A model generated the notes under the pieces. The model did no database searches. It saw nothing but the letters and a program-made list of their open reading frames with translations, and was not told where the DNA came from. Shown here piece after piece: positions 26,291-35,871 of a stretch of 64,000 bases of DNA (position 1 is the first letter of the stretch; every line of letters starts with the position of its first letter). Source of the DNA: Blastopirellula retiformator (GTDB taxonomy: Bacteria; Planctomycetota; Planctomycetia; Pirellulales; Pirellulaceae); contig NZ_SJPF01000003.1 in NCBI RefSeq assembly GCF_007859755.1, positions 310,001-374,000 on the forward strand, given 5' to 3'. The translations under genes were made by a program, and so were the position numbers.

Positions 26291-29200
26291 TTAGTCGGAC
26301 ATCTCGTTGAGCGCCCGCGTCATTTCCGCCGGTTTCAGCGGTTTGACCAGGTGCTTATCGAACCCGGCGTCGTAGACCGCCTGGCGATCTTCGTTGCGGC
26401 CATACCCGGTCAGCGCGATCAAGTAGATCGAGCTACCGAGTTCCTTCCGCACGCCGCGGGCAACTTGGTAGCCGGTCAGCTGCGGAAGTCCAATATCGAC
26501 GATCGCCACGTCGGGGCGTTGATGCAAAATGAGGTCGAGTCCCTGGCGCCCATCTTTCGCCGTGCGGACTTCATGTCCATCCAGACGCAGCATCGCTTCG
26601 AGCATCTCGCGGCAATCCTGATTGTCTTCGACCAGCACAATCCGGCGGCGCCGATGAGCTGACGTGGGTTTGCCGTTACCGTTGGTCGTCGGCGCCGCGT
26701 CATCGGATAGCAGCGGCAGGCGCACGACGAACTCACTCCCCTGTCCCGGTCCATCGCTATTGGCGGTAACGCGGCCGCCGTGCAGTTCGGTCAAGGTTTT
26801 TACTAAGGTCAGGCCAAGTCCCATGCCGCCGTCGGTGCGGTCGAGCGTGTCGTCCGATTGGACGAACAACTCAAAGATGCGCTCCAGCATGTGTGGCGGA
26901 ATTCCGCTACCGTTGTCCTGGATGCGATTGACCGCTTCGCCATCTTCCACCGACAGCGAAAAACGAAGTTCGCCTTCCGGCGGCGTATACCGGGCGGCGT
27001 TGGCCAGCAGGTTTTCCTGAATCTGCAGCAGCCGCGTCGGATCCCCTTTCACCAGTACCGGCGTATCCGGGACGTCGATGATCAGGTTGTGCCGCCTGGC
27101 TTGAATCAGCGGATCGACCGCTTGGACGACGTCGTCGGTCAGGGTGCGAAGTTCGACGATTTGAGGACGGATTTCAATCTTGCCGCGCGTCACACGCGCC
27201 ACGTCAAGCAGGTCGTCGAGCAGTCGCGCCGCTTGCAACGTTTGCCGTTGGATGACGTCGCACACCTCGCGAACGTTTGGCGAGAGATTCGGTTCCAGAT
27301 CGAGCACATAAGTCGCGGTCAGCGTAGCGCCAAGCGGATTACGCAGTTCGTGCGAGAGCATCGCCAAAAATTGGTCGCGATTGTTGGCGGCGATTTGCGC
27401 CGATTTTTCGGCCCGCACGCGGTCGGTAATGTCCTTTGCGGTGCTGGCGATCGCCCGCGGTTGTCCCTCTTCGTCGGTCAAGATCGAGAGAGTCAGAAGT
27501 ACCGGAAAGGCGTCGCCATTCCGGTTTTGCTTGACGGTTTCGGCGTTGCGCAGCCCTCCTTCGCGCAAACAGCGCTGGCGCAGTTCACGGGCGCGGGCAC
27601 GTTCTTCTTCCGGAACTAGCAGCTCAAAACTCTTGCCCAGCAGTTCGCTTCGTTGGAAACGATAGACTCGTTCCGCTTCGGCGTTGAGGTCGGTAACGCG
27701 GCCTTCCAGGTCTTCGATAATGATCGGATCGGCGGCGTCGGTAAACACCTTCGACATGTCGCGCGACTCGGCTTCGATCCGCTTTAATCGGCTGACGTCG
27801 ATCAAGGTCAAGATGACCCCCTCAATCACCGATTTTGGCCGGTAGGGCAAGATCCGCATCAGCGAAGTCTGCGATTGTCCGGACTTCACCTCTTGTTCGA
27901 TCATCTCGCCGGTGTCGAGAACGCTCCGCAAATCTTCAATCAAGTGGGAGTAGCGAATGCTGTGCGAAAAGCTGTCGATCCGGCGGCCGACGTCGGCCGG
28001 CACCAGGTGAAAGACGTCTCCGATCGTGGGCGTAAATTTTCGGATGCAAAGATCGCGGTCGAGGAAGATGACGCCCAGTTCGGTGCTGTGCAGCAAACTG
28101 TCGAGGTCGGCCGTTATTTCCGACAATTCGGCAATCTTCTTTTGATACTCGGCGTTGACCGTGTAAAGCTCTTCGTTGACGCTGTGCAACTCTTCGTTGG
28201 TGCTCTGCAATTCCTCGTTCGAGGCGACCAACTCTTCGTTCGTCGCTTGCAACTCTTCGTTGCTCGTCTCCATCTCTTCGACGGTTGCCTGCAGGTTCTC
28301 TTTGGCGTAACTCAGTTCGCCTTCAAGGGCTGCAATTTGATCGCGCGACGCCTCATCGAGTCCTACCGAGTCGTCCGGCTCTTCGTCGCCGCCTCCGCTT
28401 ACCGACTCGACTGGTTCGAACTTCAGCAGGTAGAACTCGCCGCCCGACTGGCGATCTTGCAGCGGCTTGACCGTCAGGTTCACCAATCGCCGCTGCTCGC
28501 CTTCCTCGATCTGCAGCGCGCGAAATCGGACAGGCGCCTGCTTTTTGGCCGCTTGTTGCATGGCGGTCGACACCGGGATCCGCAGGTCGGGCAACAGCAG
28601 GTCGAGGAAGTCACGCGACGGCCGCCCGTCGCGCAGCTTCATGTACTCCGATCCGCCGCCAAACGACTGAACCAATTCGCGATGATCGTTCACCAGCAGA
28701 CTCGCCGGCGCGTAGTCTTTCAGCAAGTCGTCGTAGGCCCGCAGGAGCGGACCGTCAGGCGGCGCAAGCGTGGGGGCGCTAAAGTTGGTAGCTCCCGGCG
28801 GACGGCGATACCCGGCCGATAGCGGCAGACGCATATCGGGCGGTAGACGTTTGTCGCGCCGTTTGCGAAAGACCTTCCAGCGCTCGTCGATCGCGGTGAA
28901 CTCTTCCGCCAGTTCGCCTGGGGTTTCGCTCGGCCCCATCATCATGACGCCGCCGGTATTGAGGGCGAAATGAAACAGAGAGACCGCCTTTTTCTGCGCC
29001 AGCGGCTCTAAATAGATCAGCATATTGCGGCAGGTGATCAGGTCGATCTTGGTGAAGGGCGCGTCTTTGATCACGTTGTGCGGCGCAAACACGATCATCT
29101 GTCGCAAGTCTTGCGAGACGCGGAAGCCATTCTTGACGCGGGTAAAGAATCGCTCGAGCCGACTTGATGGAACTTCCGAAACGGACGACTCGGTATAGAC

Positions 29201-30367
29201 GCCGGCGCTGGCGAATTCGAGCGACGTGCGGTGAACGTCGGTGGCGAAGATCTTCACGTTCAGCGGGCGATTCCGCTGGTCGGCGATCTCTTGGATCAAG
29301 ATCGCCAGCGAGTACGCTTCTTCGCCGGTCGCGCAGCCGGCGACCCAGACGCGCAGCTCTCCGTCGGTCGACACTTTATCGATCAGCGGCGGCAAGACTT
29401 CGCTCTTCAGGCGTTCAAACGCATCGCCATCGCGGAAAAACTTGGTGACGCCGATTAACAAGTCTTTGTAAAGTCGATTCAATTCGCCGGAGTCGTTGCG
29501 CAGGCGTTCGACGTATTCGTCCAGATCGGTGATCTGGTTCATTACCAAGCGACGCTGCACGCGCCGGGCGACGGTTGTCCGTTTATAGAACGAAAAGTTG
29601 ATGTCGTAGTTGGTCCGCAGCAATTGGAAGATCGCGTCAAAACCTTCCAACAGCGCCGGGTTGTTCGCGGCGTCGAAATCGGGGTCGATGACGCCATGCC
29701 GCTGCACGTAGGAAACAATCGCCGCTGGGATCCGATCGGGCGGCAGCACCAGATCGACGTCACCGGTCTCGACGGCGCTCTTGGGCATGCCGTCAAATTT
29801 TGCGGATGAACCATCCTGGGCGACGACCAGTCCTCCCGCTTCGTGAATGTCGCGAATACCGCGCGAACCATCGCTACCGGTGCCCGAGAGAATGACTCCA
29901 ATGGAGCGCGGACCGCAATCTTGCGCCAGCGAGCGAAAGAAGATGTCGATCGGCAGGTTGAGTCCCGAGTTCGGCTCTTTATCGCTCAGCAGCAATTTGC
30001 CGTTGGCGATGATCATTTCTTTCTTCGGCGGAATCAGGTAGATCGAGTTCGGTTCGACCTCGATGCCGTGGGTGACCCGGTGGATCGGAATCTGGGTCTG
30101 CCGCGCCAGCAGTTCGTCCATCACGCTCTTGAAATCGGGAGAGAGATGCTGCACGACGATAAACGCCATGCCCGAGTCGAGCGGCATGTTGGTGAAGAAG
30201 TATTCCAGCGATTCCAATCCCCCCGCCGATGCTCCTAAACCGACGATGGGGAATTGCGGCTGCGCAAGATCCGCAGGTGCGGGACCCTCCGCCTCTTCGG
30301 CGGCGGAAAATAGATTTTCGTCCTTGTCCGAGTCTGACGACTCTAAGGGGTTTGGTGAATCGACCAT
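26291..30367 (-). CDS. CheB-CheR-PAS hybrid histidine kinase with receiver domain
   Basis: The 1358-residue cytoplasmic protein combines adaptation enzymes with a phosphorelay. A CheB methylesterase domain (about 38-225: GASAGG with Ser47, QHLSPD with His74, GTGSDGS with Asp166) is followed by the CheR N-domain and SAM-dependent methyltransferase (about 235-500: [14 protein letters not shown]). A PAS-like region, a long coiled coil of NEEL(Q/H) repeats (about 676-750) and two PAS domains (about 755-990) come next. HisKA with His1006 in [11 protein letters not shown], an HATPase ([30 protein letters not shown]) and a C-terminal receiver with Asp1291 (VAIVDIGLP) complete it. There is no membrane segment. 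Partners cannot be named; the only chemoreceptor in the window is at 54-2255. Confidence 0.95.
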   Translation of the reverse strand: MVDSPNPLESSDSDKDENLFSAAEEAEGPAPADLAQPQFPIVGLGASAGGLESLEYFFTNMPLDSGMAFIVVQHLSPDFKSVMDELLARQTQIPIHRVTHGIEVEPNSIYLIPPKKEMIIANGKLLLSDKEPNSGLNLPIDIFFRSLAQDCGPRSIGVILSGTGSDGSRGIRDIHEAGGLVVAQDGSSAKFDGMPKSAVETGDVDLVLPPDRIPAAIVSYVQRHGVIDPDFDAANNPALLEGFDAIFQLLRTNYDINFSFYKRTTVARRVQRRLVMNQITDLDEYVERLRNDSGELNRLYKDLLIGVTKFFRDGDAFERLKSEVLPPLIDKVSTDGELRVWVAGCATGEEAYSLAILIQEIADQRNRPLNVKIFATDVHRTSLEFASAGVYTESSVSEVPSSRLERFFTRVKNGFRVSQDLRQMIVFAPHNVIKDAPFTKIDLITCRNMLIYLEPLAQKKAVSLFHFALNTGGVMMMGPSETPGELAEEFTAIDERWKVFRKRRDKRLPPDMRLPLSAGYRRPPGATNFSAPTLAPPDGPLLRAYDDLLKDYAPASLLVNDHRELVQSFGGGSEYMKLRDGRPSRDFLDLLLPDLRIPVSTAMQQAAKKQAPVRFRALQIEEGEQRRLVNLTVKPLQDRQSGGEFYLLKFEPVESVSGGGDEEPDDSVGLDEASRDQIAALEGELSYAKENLQATVEEMETSNEELQATNEELVASNEELQSTNEELHSVNEELYTVNAEYQKKIAELSEITADLDSLLHSTELGVIFLDRDLCIRKFTPTIGDVFHLVPADVGRRIDSFSHSIRYSHLIEDLRSVLDTGEMIEQEVKSGQSQTSLMRILPYRPKSVIEGVILTLIDVSRLKRIEAESRDMSKVFTDAADPIIIEDLEGRVTDLNAEAERVYRFQRSELLGKSFELLVPEEERARARELRQRCLREGGLRNAETVKQNRNGDAFPVLLTLSILTDEEGQPRAIASTAKDITDRVRAEKSAQIAANNRDQFLAMLSHELRNPLGATLTATYVLDLEPNLSPNVREVCDVIQRQTLQAARLLDDLLDVARVTRGKIEIRPQIVELRTLTDDVVQAVDPLIQARRHNLIIDVPDTPVLVKGDPTRLLQIQENLLANAARYTPPEGELRFSLSVEDGEAVNRIQDNGSGIPPHMLERIFELFVQSDDTLDRTDGGMGLGLTLVKTLTELHGGRVTANSDGPGQGSEFVVRLPLLSDDAAPTTNGNGKPTSAHRRRRIVLVEDNQDCREMLEAMLRLDGHEVRTAKDGRQGLDLILHQRPDVAIVDIGLPQLTGYQVARGVRKELGSSIYLIALTGYGRNEDRQAVYDAGFDKHLVKPLKPAEMTRALNEMSD

Positions 30368-30779
30368 GGCCCGTCTCCCTCAGCGGTTGTGCCGCGCCCC
30401 GGCAGGAGTCGCTGGCGATTGGTTAGCTTGATTGCTCTCCTCAACTATTTTTCCATCCATCCTTCAGGCAACCTTCGTGCCGCTATGCGAAAAGTTGCGA
30501 TCGGCTCCCCCCTTTCGACTCTGAGGATGAGTTAAGGCGAGAATTCCGGCACACACGAGCTAGGTTCGACCCCAAACCACTTCCGCAGTCGGGGAGATTC
30601 GATACTCTCGAGTCACAAAAGCTGTCTCCGCCCGGGTGCGTTCGACCGGGCGCGCATAACGAGGAAGTGCTGCGGTCATCCCGGATGATCGACGAACGAC
30701 CAGCGGACACAGCCAGGATTGCCAGTAAAGGGGAGGCAATTCCCCTTACGGTATAGATACCTGGGCCGGATTGACCAGC
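30368..30779. other. Non-coding stretch upstream of the hybrid kinase
   Basis: About 410 bases that should contain the kinase promoter (minus strand). A hairpin built on AAGGGGA...TCCCCTT lies near 30727-30747. No gene is supported. Confidence 0.5.
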
Positions 30780-30934
30780 TAGCAGTCCGTTGATTTTCTC
30801 GACGGACTGCGTGATCGCAGGGATGCGATCCCAAAATAGCGACGTAAGTCGTTATTTTGCGAGCCGCGAAGAGCTACGCTCTGAGCCTGGCGAGGTTGGA
30901 AGATGCCACGATGGCATTTTCCAATAGGCAGCTA
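30780..30934. mobile_element. 151-bp multi-hairpin element, copy 1, flanked by TA
   Basis: The element body is 30782-30932, with TA at 30780-30781 and 30933-30934. It is identical to the copy at 59403-59553 at 142 of 151 positions. It contains consecutive inverted repeats: GCAGTCCGT/ACGGACTGC, GATCGCA/TGCGATC, AAAATAGCGAC/GTCGTTATTTT, AGAGC/GCTCT and ATGCCA/TGGCAT. It lies at the 3' end of gmhB and its right TA forms part of that gene's TAG stop, leaving the protein unchanged. A short frame inside (AKSYALSLARLE) is a by-product of the repeat, not a gene. Confidence 0.88.
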
Positions 30935-31531
30935 GGCGGCGATGATTTGGCGCTGGGCCCGAGCTTGCAGCCAAAACTGGACTGCCGGCAACAGCGAGTC
31001 AAAGCGGCCGACCAGCGAGGGAACGGCGGCGGGAAGCTGACTTTCGGTCTCTCGGCCATAGCCGGTGCGGACCAGCATCGTCTGGCATTCGGCCAGCGGG
31101 CCCAGTCCCAGATCAGACGCCTTATCGCCGATCATCACGCTTTCGCGAAGATCCATGCCAAACTCAGCCGCCGCGGCGAACAGCATTCCGGCCCGCGGCT
31201 TGCGGCACTCGCAGTTGTGCCGATATTGGGCGCTGGCCGATTTCGGATGGTGCGGGCAGTAGTAGTAGGCGTCGATCGACGCCTCTTGCTCGGCCAACAA
31301 CTGATCCAGGCGATCATGCACCTCGGCGATCCGAGACTCGGGAAACATCCCTCGGGCGACGCCAGATTGGTTGGTGACGACGATCACCGGCACCTTGGCC
31401 TGGTTGGCGGCGGCGATGGCGGCGGCGGCGCCCGGCAGCAGTTCCAGCTGTCCCGGGTCTGAGAGATATTCGCGTTCGACATTGATGGTGCCGTCGCGAT
31501 CTAGAAACAGGGCGCCGCCAGCGGTGTGCAT
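30932..31531 (-). CDS. gmhB: D-glycero-beta-D-manno-heptose 1,7-bisphosphate 7-phosphatase
   Basis: HAD-superfamily phosphatase of the ADP-heptose pathway for lipopolysaccharide core or a heptose glycan. The 199 residues contain the catalytic motif FLDRDGT (Asp11 and Asp13), VTNQSGVARG (motif II), the zinc-binding CPHHP and CECRKP, and SVMIGDKASDLG (motif III/IV). These extra cysteines separate GmhB from histidinol phosphatases. No other heptose gene is in the window. The stop codon touches a mobile element. Confidence 0.9.
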   Translation of the reverse strand: MHTAGGALFLDRDGTINVEREYLSDPGQLELLPGAAAAIAAANQAKVPVIVVTNQSGVARGMFPESRIAEVHDRLDQLLAEQEASIDAYYYCPHHPKSASAQYRHNCECRKPRAGMLFAAAAEFGMDLRESVMIGDKASDLGLGPLAECQTMLVRTGYGRETESQLPAAVPSLVGRFDSLLPAVQFWLQARAQRQIIAA

Positions 31532-31736
31532 CTCGCTCTCTCGGGGGAAAATGGAGTTGGTGATATGTTGCGGTTTTAGCAGCTAGTCCCCCAAATTCCC
31601 AAGACCAATCGAACCGGTAAATTAGGAGCATTTCGGGGTGAGTTCGCGAGAGAACCGCTGTTGCTGTTCCCCCTAGAACGTGTAGGATTCAACGAGGAAT
31701 CCCACAATCCCTATTCCGCCACTACTGAGAGTTACG

Positions 31737-33866
31737 ATGCTCGATCGACCGGAAGTTCCTGTCGCTGATGAACCAAAGACTTGGCGCGACGCCTGGTTCG
31801 ACCGAGATTTGAGCTGGCTCGAATTCAATCGCCGCGTGTTGCAGCAAGCGCTCGACGATCGGACGCCGCTGTTGGAGCGGGTCAAGTTTCTGGCGATCTT
31901 CACGTCGAACTTGGACGAGTTCTTCATGAAACGGCTCGCCCTATTGCGAACGCGCAAGCGGGCCGAACTATCGCATTCGATCGGCGCTCCGGCGACCGAA
32001 CTTCACCTGCAGGCGCTGCGGCAGGCGGTCGATGAAATGTACGCCCAGCAAGGCGAAGCGTACGACAACGCGATCTTGCCGCAGCTGGCCGGGAACGGCA
32101 TTCACCTGTTGCAGTGGGAAGACTTGACCGAAGCGCAGCGCGAGCGGGCGCACGAGTTCTTTACCCGCAACGTCTACCCGGCGCTCACACCGCTGGCGCT
32201 CGATCCGGGGCATCCCTTCCCCTACATGTCGAACCTGTCGATCTCGCTCGGCTTCGTGTTGCGGGTGCCTGATTCGGAAGAGAATCTGTTCGCGCGGGTC
32301 AAAGTGCCGAACATCCTGCCGCAGTGGATCGCGCTGGAAGACGAGGACAAGTCGAAGTGGTTCTATCTCGGCTTGAAGGATCTGATTCACCACAACGCCG
32401 AGACCCTCTTTCCCGGCATGATGATCGTCGACTCGACGGCGTTTCGGATTACGCGGAACGCCGAAGTCGAACTCGACGATGATGATGATATGGAGAGCCT
32501 CCGCACCGTCGTCGCCGAAGAATTGCGACAGCGTAAGTTCCAGCCGGTCGTCCGCTTGGAGATTGAAAACAACCCGAACCCGTGGGTTCGCGGGCTGCTG
32601 ATGCGGCAGTTTGAGCTGACCGAAGATGACGTCTACGAACTGCCGTCGGAGCTTGACTATTCGGGCCTGATGCCGATCGCCAGTCTTGATATTAAGGGTC
32701 TGCGCGACGAGCCGTGGAATCCGGTGATCCCGAACGCGTTGCTCGACGACGAGGCCGATATTTTCTCGGTCATCAAGGCGGGCGATCTGCTGGTGCATCA
32801 CCCATACGACAGCTTTGACGCAACGGTCGAAAACTTCATTCGCCGTGCGGCCCGCGATCCGAAAGTGGTCGCCATCAAGATGACGGTGTATCGGGTCGGC
32901 GACGACACGCCGTTCGTCCGTTCATTGATTCAAGCGGCCGAGTCAGGCAAGCAGGTCGCCTGTCTGATCGAGCTGAAGGCCCGGTTTGACGAAGAGCGGA
33001 ATCTGCACTGGGCCAAGGAACTGGAGAAGATCGGCGCCCATGTCGTCTATGGTGTGCTCGGCTTAAAGACGCATACCAAGATCGCGCTGGTCGTAAGAAA
33101 AGAAGCGGACGGCCTGCGCTGTTACGCCCACATCGGCACCGGCAACTACCACGTCAAAACGGCCCGCGTCTATACCGACATCGGCCTGTTCACCTGCGAT
33201 CCGGTGATCTGCAATGACGTGGTGAACCTGTTCCACATGCTGACCGGGCGCTCGCGCTCGCCGTCGTTCGACAAGTTGTTGGTCGCGCCGATCAACATGC
33301 GGGAGAAGTTCCTGCAAATGGTGCAGCGCGAAATCGACAATCATCAACAAGGCTTACCCGCCCTGATCGTCGCCAAGTTCAACGCGATGGAAGATCCGGA
33401 GTTGTGTCGCGCGATTGTCGAAGCGTCGCAGGCCGGCGTGCATGTCGAGTTGATCGTCCGCGGGTTCGCCTGTTTGCGCCCCGGAGTCGAAGGGGTGACC
33501 GACAACGTCCGGCTCCGTTCGATCGTCGGCCGGTTCCTGGAGCATTCGCGGATCTACTACTTCGCCAACGGCGCCGAAACGCCGCTCGACGGCGAGTACT
33601 ACATCGGCTCGGCCGACTGGATGTCGCGGAATCTCTCGAAACGGGTCGAAGCGATCGTCCCGATCGAGGCGCGTCCGCTGAAAGAGCGACTGTGGGAGAT
33701 CCTCGACATCTGCCTGAAGGATCGTCGCCAGGCCTGGATGATGCAGGCCGACGGCTCTTACCAAATGCTGACGCCGACCGATGACGACCCAGAAGTCTCG
33801 CAACTGGGAACCCATTCGGCCTTGATGGCGCTGACGTTGCATCGGGCGAAAGATCGTCTGGCGTAA
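31737..33866 (+). CDS. ppk1: Polyphosphate kinase 1
   Basis: Reversibly transfers the ATP gamma-phosphate onto polyphosphate, for phosphate storage and stress. The 709-residue length is typical. The N-terminal domain begins DLSWLEFNRRVLQQALDD and includes KFLAIFTSNLDEFFMKR. The C-terminal phospholipase-D-like domains carry KMTVYRVGDDTPFV, the autophosphorylated histidine in LKTHTKIALVVR, and CYAHIGTGNYHVKTARVYTD. The second site has YYFANGAETPLDGEYYIGSADWM (key YIGSADWM). No phoU, pst or ppx gene is nearby. Confidence 0.97.
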   Translation: MLDRPEVPVADEPKTWRDAWFDRDLSWLEFNRRVLQQALDDRTPLLERVKFLAIFTSNLDEFFMKRLALLRTRKRAELSHSIGAPATELHLQALRQAVDEMYAQQGEAYDNAILPQLAGNGIHLLQWEDLTEAQRERAHEFFTRNVYPALTPLALDPGHPFPYMSNLSISLGFVLRVPDSEENLFARVKVPNILPQWIALEDEDKSKWFYLGLKDLIHHNAETLFPGMMIVDSTAFRITRNAEVELDDDDDMESLRTVVAEELRQRKFQPVVRLEIENNPNPWVRGLLMRQFELTEDDVYELPSELDYSGLMPIASLDIKGLRDEPWNPVIPNALLDDEADIFSVIKAGDLLVHHPYDSFDATVENFIRRAARDPKVVAIKMTVYRVGDDTPFVRSLIQAAESGKQVACLIELKARFDEERNLHWAKELEKIGAHVVYGVLGLKTHTKIALVVRKEADGLRCYAHIGTGNYHVKTARVYTDIGLFTCDPVICNDVVNLFHMLTGRSRSPSFDKLLVAPINMREKFLQMVQREIDNHQQGLPALIVAKFNAMEDPELCRAIVEASQAGVHVELIVRGFACLRPGVEGVTDNVRLRSIVGRFLEHSRIYYFANGAETPLDGEYYIGSADWMSRNLSKRVEAIVPIEARPLKERLWEILDICLKDRRQAWMMQADGSYQMLTPTDDDPEVSQLGTHSALMALTLHRAKDRLA

Positions 33867-33896
33867 GCTGTTGAGCTAGATCCAATTTCGCTGCAA

Positions 33897-33954
33897 AGCG
33901 CATTTAAGTGCGCTCTGGGTTAATATTCTCGTCTTTTGCGCATTGTCGTGCGCT
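33897..33954 (+). promoter_or_regulatory. Paired HipB-type operators upstream of hipBA
   Basis: AGCGCA-N6-TGCGCT at 33897-33914 and TGCGCA-N6-TGCGCT at 33937-33954 share the same 6-base spacer. Their centres are exactly 40 bases apart, close to four helical turns. Further GCGCA half-sites occur at about 33978 and 34006, before the hipB start at 34026. The arrangement is that expected for autoregulation by the HTH antitoxin. Confidence 0.72.
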
Positions 33955-34025
33955 TTTTGTATTTCGCGTTCGTTATTGCGCATTATGCTGGATAGTGAGG
34001 TCTAAAGCGCAAAAACGAGCATGTT

Positions 34026-34367
34026 ATGACGTCTACCACCAAAAGTGACGACGAGATCCTTCGCGAGCTAGGGGATCGGCTGCGTCGAGAACGCCTGAAC
34101 CGTAACCTGACCCAGGCACACCTGGCCGCGGAGGCGGGCATCGCTCGTCGCACCTTGCAGAAGGCGGAAGAGGGGGAGGTCACCACACTGGCGACCATGG
34201 TTGCGATCCTGCGCGGCTTGGGCCTGCTGTCGCAACTCGAAAATCTCTTGCCCGAGCAAACGCTTAGCCCGGTTCAGTTGGCTCGAATGCAGGGACGCGA
34301 GCGGCGGCGCGCATCGCAGTCGAAGAAGAAGGGCCAAGATTTTGGCAGCTGGACCTGGGGAGAGTAG
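34026..34367 (+). CDS. hipB: HipB-like HTH antitoxin / transcriptional repressor
   Basis: The 113-residue DNA-binding protein is likely to neutralise and co-repress with HipA. A Cro/C1-type helix-turn-helix lies at about residues 28-52 (LTQAHLAAEAGIARRTLQKAEEG). The C-terminal tail is basic (RMQGRERRRASQSKKKGQD) and ends in a tryptophan-containing GSWTWGE, which resembles HipB tails that contact the toxin. hipA follows after 3 bases. Inverted GCGCA repeats upstream are probable binding sites. Confidence 0.88.
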   Translation: MTSTTKSDDEILRELGDRLRRERLNRNLTQAHLAAEAGIARRTLQKAEEGEVTTLATMVAILRGLGLLSQLENLLPEQTLSPVQLARMQGRERRRASQSKKKGQDFGSWTWGE

Positions 34368-34370
34368 TCG

Positions 34371-35699
34371 ATGCCGATAGACGTCGCGACGGTTCGCCTG
34401 TGGGGGAGTGAGATTGGCGCTGTGGCGTGGAATGCCGATCGTGACGTCGCGACGTTTGAATATATGCCGGCATTTCAGGAAAGTGGGATCGAGCTCGCTC
34501 CGTTCATGATGCCCCTGGGGCCTGCGATTCACAGCTTTCCGAACCTGGCTGCGGAAACCTTCTATGGTTTGCCCGGAATGCTGGCAGACGCCTTGCCGGA
34601 CAAGTTCGGGAACCTGTTGATTGACGCGTGGTTGCAGCGCTCGGGGCGAAGCAGCGAGAGCTTTTCTCCGGTCGAACGACTTTGCTACATGGGAAGACGC
34701 AGCATGGGGGCGCTGGAGTTTGAACCGGCCCTGCGCCAGCGACCGGACAAGTCGGAGGCGATTGACGTAGCGCAGCTGGTCAAGCTGGCCGCGGATGCAC
34801 TGGCGCAAAAGGAAAGTCTCCAGTCGCGGTTTAGCGGGGAAGCGAAAGGGGACGTCGCTGCGATGCAGGAAATCCTCCGGGTCGGCACATCGGCCGGCGG
34901 CGCTCGCGCGAAGGCGGTAATCGCTTGGAATGAAGCGACCGGCGAAGTCCGCTCCGGACAAGTTGAGGCCCCGTCAGGGTTTGGTTATTGGCTGCTCAAG
35001 TTCGACGGCGTCGCTGGGAACCGAGACAAAGAGCTGGAAGATCCGCGCGGGTACGGCCTGATTGAGTTCGCGTATTACCAGATGGCGGTCGCCGCGGGGA
35101 TTGAGATGAGCCCATGTCGAATCTTTTGCGAGAATGGACGCAACCATTTCATGACCAAACGGTTCGACCGTACCGACGATGGTGAGAAAGTCTTCATGCA
35201 GTCGCTATGTGCGCTCGGGCATTTTGACTTCAACCAGGCGGGAGCGCACAGCTATGAACAGGCGATTGAAATTGCCGAACGCCTCGGCGTCGGTCGAGCG
35301 GAAAGAGAGCAACTCTTTCGCCGGTCCGTTTTCAATATTCTGGCCCGCAACCAGGATGACCATACCAAGAACATTGCATTCTTGATGGACAAAGGCGGAC
35401 AGTGGCGGTTGTCGCCAGCGTTTGACGTGACATACAGCTACAACCCTGACGGTCCCTGGACGAGTCAGCATCAGATGACGCTCCAGGGAAAACGCAAGGA
35501 GTTTACGATCGCCGACTTTGAGGCCACGGCGGCGCGTTTTCGCTTGTTTCGGGGAAAGCGATTGCGGGAGCTGCTTTACTCCGTCGATGAGGCGATCGGG
35601 AATTGGAAAGAGTTTGGCGCCCAAGCGGGACTGTCGACCAAGGCGATCGACGAAATTGCCGCCAACCATCGCCGCGTCGACCAGATGCCTAAGGCGTAG
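34371..35699 (+). CDS. hipA: HipA-family serine/threonine kinase toxin
   Basis: The 442-residue protein has the HipA layout. An N-subdomain begins with a short beta barrel (VRLWGSEIGAVAWNAD) and PFMMPLGP; the N-terminal kinase part holds GTSAGGARAKAVIAWN, which corresponds to the Gly-rich/activation segment region. The catalytic loop is FNILARNQDDHTKNIAFL, with the Asp-His-x-Lys-Asn core, and the metal-binding segment is LSPAFDVTYSY. In E. coli the homologue phosphorylates glutamyl-tRNA synthetase; the target here is unknown. It is close to, and probably cotranscribed with, hipB. All kinase core residues appear intact. Confidence 0.93.
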   Translation: MPIDVATVRLWGSEIGAVAWNADRDVATFEYMPAFQESGIELAPFMMPLGPAIHSFPNLAAETFYGLPGMLADALPDKFGNLLIDAWLQRSGRSSESFSPVERLCYMGRRSMGALEFEPALRQRPDKSEAIDVAQLVKLAADALAQKESLQSRFSGEAKGDVAAMQEILRVGTSAGGARAKAVIAWNEATGEVRSGQVEAPSGFGYWLLKFDGVAGNRDKELEDPRGYGLIEFAYYQMAVAAGIEMSPCRIFCENGRNHFMTKRFDRTDDGEKVFMQSLCALGHFDFNQAGAHSYEQAIEIAERLGVGRAEREQLFRRSVFNILARNQDDHTKNIAFLMDKGGQWRLSPAFDVTYSYNPDGPWTSQHQMTLQGKRKEFTIADFEATAARFRLFRGKRLRELLYSVDEAIGNWKEFGAQAGLSTKAIDEIAANHRRVDQMPKA

Positions 35700-35871
35700 C
35701 GATTTTCGAACAAACGAGGAGCTGCGCGGCCAGGGACAAGTCGCTCACCTGCAATGATAGCGGACGCTCGATCCAAAAATTTGAACCGATAACGGCGTGA
35801 TCGCGTAAGATTTATCGTGCGCAAACCGATCCGATTTTCCCCATAATCTTCCGCCCAAGTGGGAGTCAGCT

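Noticed and set aside
30857-31462. 201-codon plus-strand frame that starts inside the 151-bp element (MRAAKSYALSLARLE…)
   Set aside because: The shared N-terminus with a similar frame at 59478 comes only from the repeated DNA; the rest is antisense to gmhB.
34026-35699. hipBA considered as a serine-kinase regulator unrelated to toxin-antitoxin systems
   Set aside because: Gene order, 3-base spacing, an HTH antitoxin and upstream inverted operators all fit the hipBA arrangement.
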